From positions 1 to 5,871 of the forward strand of contig CANGEH010000148.1 of NCBI GenBank assembly GCA_947452665.1: a stretch of 5,871 bases of DNA, read 5' to 3'. Under the pieces are notes generated by a model that made no database searches, was not told where the DNA came from, and saw only the letters and a program-made list of their open reading frames with translations. The position numbers were made by a program, and so were the translations under genes. Position 1 is the first letter of the stretch; each line of letters opens with the position of its first letter. Positions 5,457 through 5,871 of the stretch are shown here, in pieces. The stretch comes from Caulobacteraceae bacterium (GTDB lineage Bacteria > Pseudomonadota > Alphaproteobacteria > Caulobacterales > Caulobacteraceae).

Positions 5457-5500
5457 AACCCTTCGTTTCATTTGCACCATTTCCAAGGCTATGGACTGCC
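5455..5500 (+). promoter_or_regulatory. Leader before hisC
   Basis: This 46-base gap is one of only two between genes in the window and is AT-richer than its surroundings at its left end. AAGG at 5485-5488 (12-base spacer) and GGA at 5493-5495 (five-base spacer) are weak ribosome-binding candidates for ATG 5501. I see no terminator hairpin and no convincing promoter, so hisC may be read through from upstream. Confidence 0.35.
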
Positions 5501-5871
5501 ATGACCACGCCACGCGACCTGACCCAGCCGACCCCCAAGCCCGGGATCCTCGACATCCATGCCTATAAGCCTGGCCGAGCCACAGCCGAGGGCGTCACTG
5601 ATCCGGTCAAGCTATCGGCCAATGAGAATATTTTGGGCTCAAGCCCCAAGGCCAAGGCCGCCTTTGCGGCGGGTATAGACCGGCTGCACCTTTATCCCGA
5701 TGGCCAAAGTCAGGCCCTGCGCGCCGCCATTGCCCAGCGTTATCAGCTAGAACCCGAGCGCCTGACCTTTGGCTGTGGTTCGGACGAGATTTTCGCGATC
5801 CTGAACCAGGTCTTGCTCGAGCCCGGCGATAATATTGTTCAGGGCCAATATGGCTTTGCTGCCTATGCGAT
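5501..5871 (+). CDS. hisC: Histidinol-phosphate aminotransferase, 5' part
   Basis: The first 123 codons of a class I/II PLP-dependent aminotransferase; the gene continues past the right edge. HisC converts imidazole-acetol phosphate to histidinol phosphate in histidine synthesis, and alphaproteobacterial forms may also transaminate aromatic keto acids. Diagnostic stretches are PKPGILDIHAY (12-22), KLSANEN (37-43), LYPDG (64-68), the LRAAIAQRY helix (73-81), FGCGSDEI (90-97) and LEPGDNIV. The usual NENPLG is NENILG here (Ile44). The catalytic PLP lysine lies outside the window. ATG 5501 is the only suitable start; ATG 5491 is in another frame. The chorismate-mutase-like gene upstream fits a role in aromatic amino-acid metabolism as well as histidine synthesis, so the exact substrate preference is open. 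Confidence 0.9.
   Translation, partial: MTTPRDLTQPTPKPGILDIHAYKPGRATAEGVTDPVKLSANENILGSSPKAKAAFAAGIDRLHLYPDGQSQALRAAIAQRYQLEPERLTFGCGSDEIFAILNQVLLEPGDNIVQGQYGFAAYA

Noticed and set aside
5472..5495. TTGCAC and TATGGA before hisC as a promoter.
   Set aside because: The spacer is only 12 bases, the -10 match is poor, and transcription would begin almost on the start codon.

Overview
This window looks like a core chromosomal segment of an alphaproteobacterium. It is GC-rich (about 60% by eye) and very tightly packed, and its protein families occur together in that class: a short FtsX, the alphaproteobacterial YdcF type with its Cys-Cys and YHMPRS motifs, DUF2125, and a chorismate-mutase-like protein with a prephenate-dehydratase/ACT-like tail next to hisC. 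GANTC, the CcrM methylation site, is scarce. I cannot name a genus. I see no mobile element, CRISPR array, tRNA or rRNA.

Layout. Bases 1-56 hold the first 18 codons of a minus-strand zinc-ribbon protein, divergent from ftsE. From about 107 to 3103 runs a plus-strand operon, ftsE - ftsX - ydcF-like - plsC-like, in which every junction overlaps by 1 or 4 bases and the three internal genes have clear Shine-Dalgarno sequences. A minus-strand gamma-glutamylcyclotransferase (ChaC family) lies at 3100-3663. Its stop codon shares a CTAG with the plsC stop, and its 5' end overlaps the start of the next plus-strand gene. From 3650 to the window end the plus strand carries a DUF2125 membrane-anchored protein, the chorismate-mutase-like protein (one-base overlap), a 46-base gap, and the first 123 codons of hisC.

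How the genes fit together. FtsEX is the ABC complex that couples cell division to peptidoglycan hydrolysis. YdcF-like and PlsC-like proteins act at or in the inner membrane, so the first operon looks like an envelope and division unit. ChaC-type enzymes degrade glutathione. The chorismate-mutase-like protein and HisC belong with aromatic and histidine amino-acid metabolism.

Worth a second look: a perfect 18-base palindrome between chaC and the DUF2125 membrane segment; a chorismate-mutase domain that appears to have lost most of its catalytic residues; a GANTC-poor window in which two of six sites flank the ftsE start; and a roughly two-fold excess of GGCC. No wholly new system is evident.
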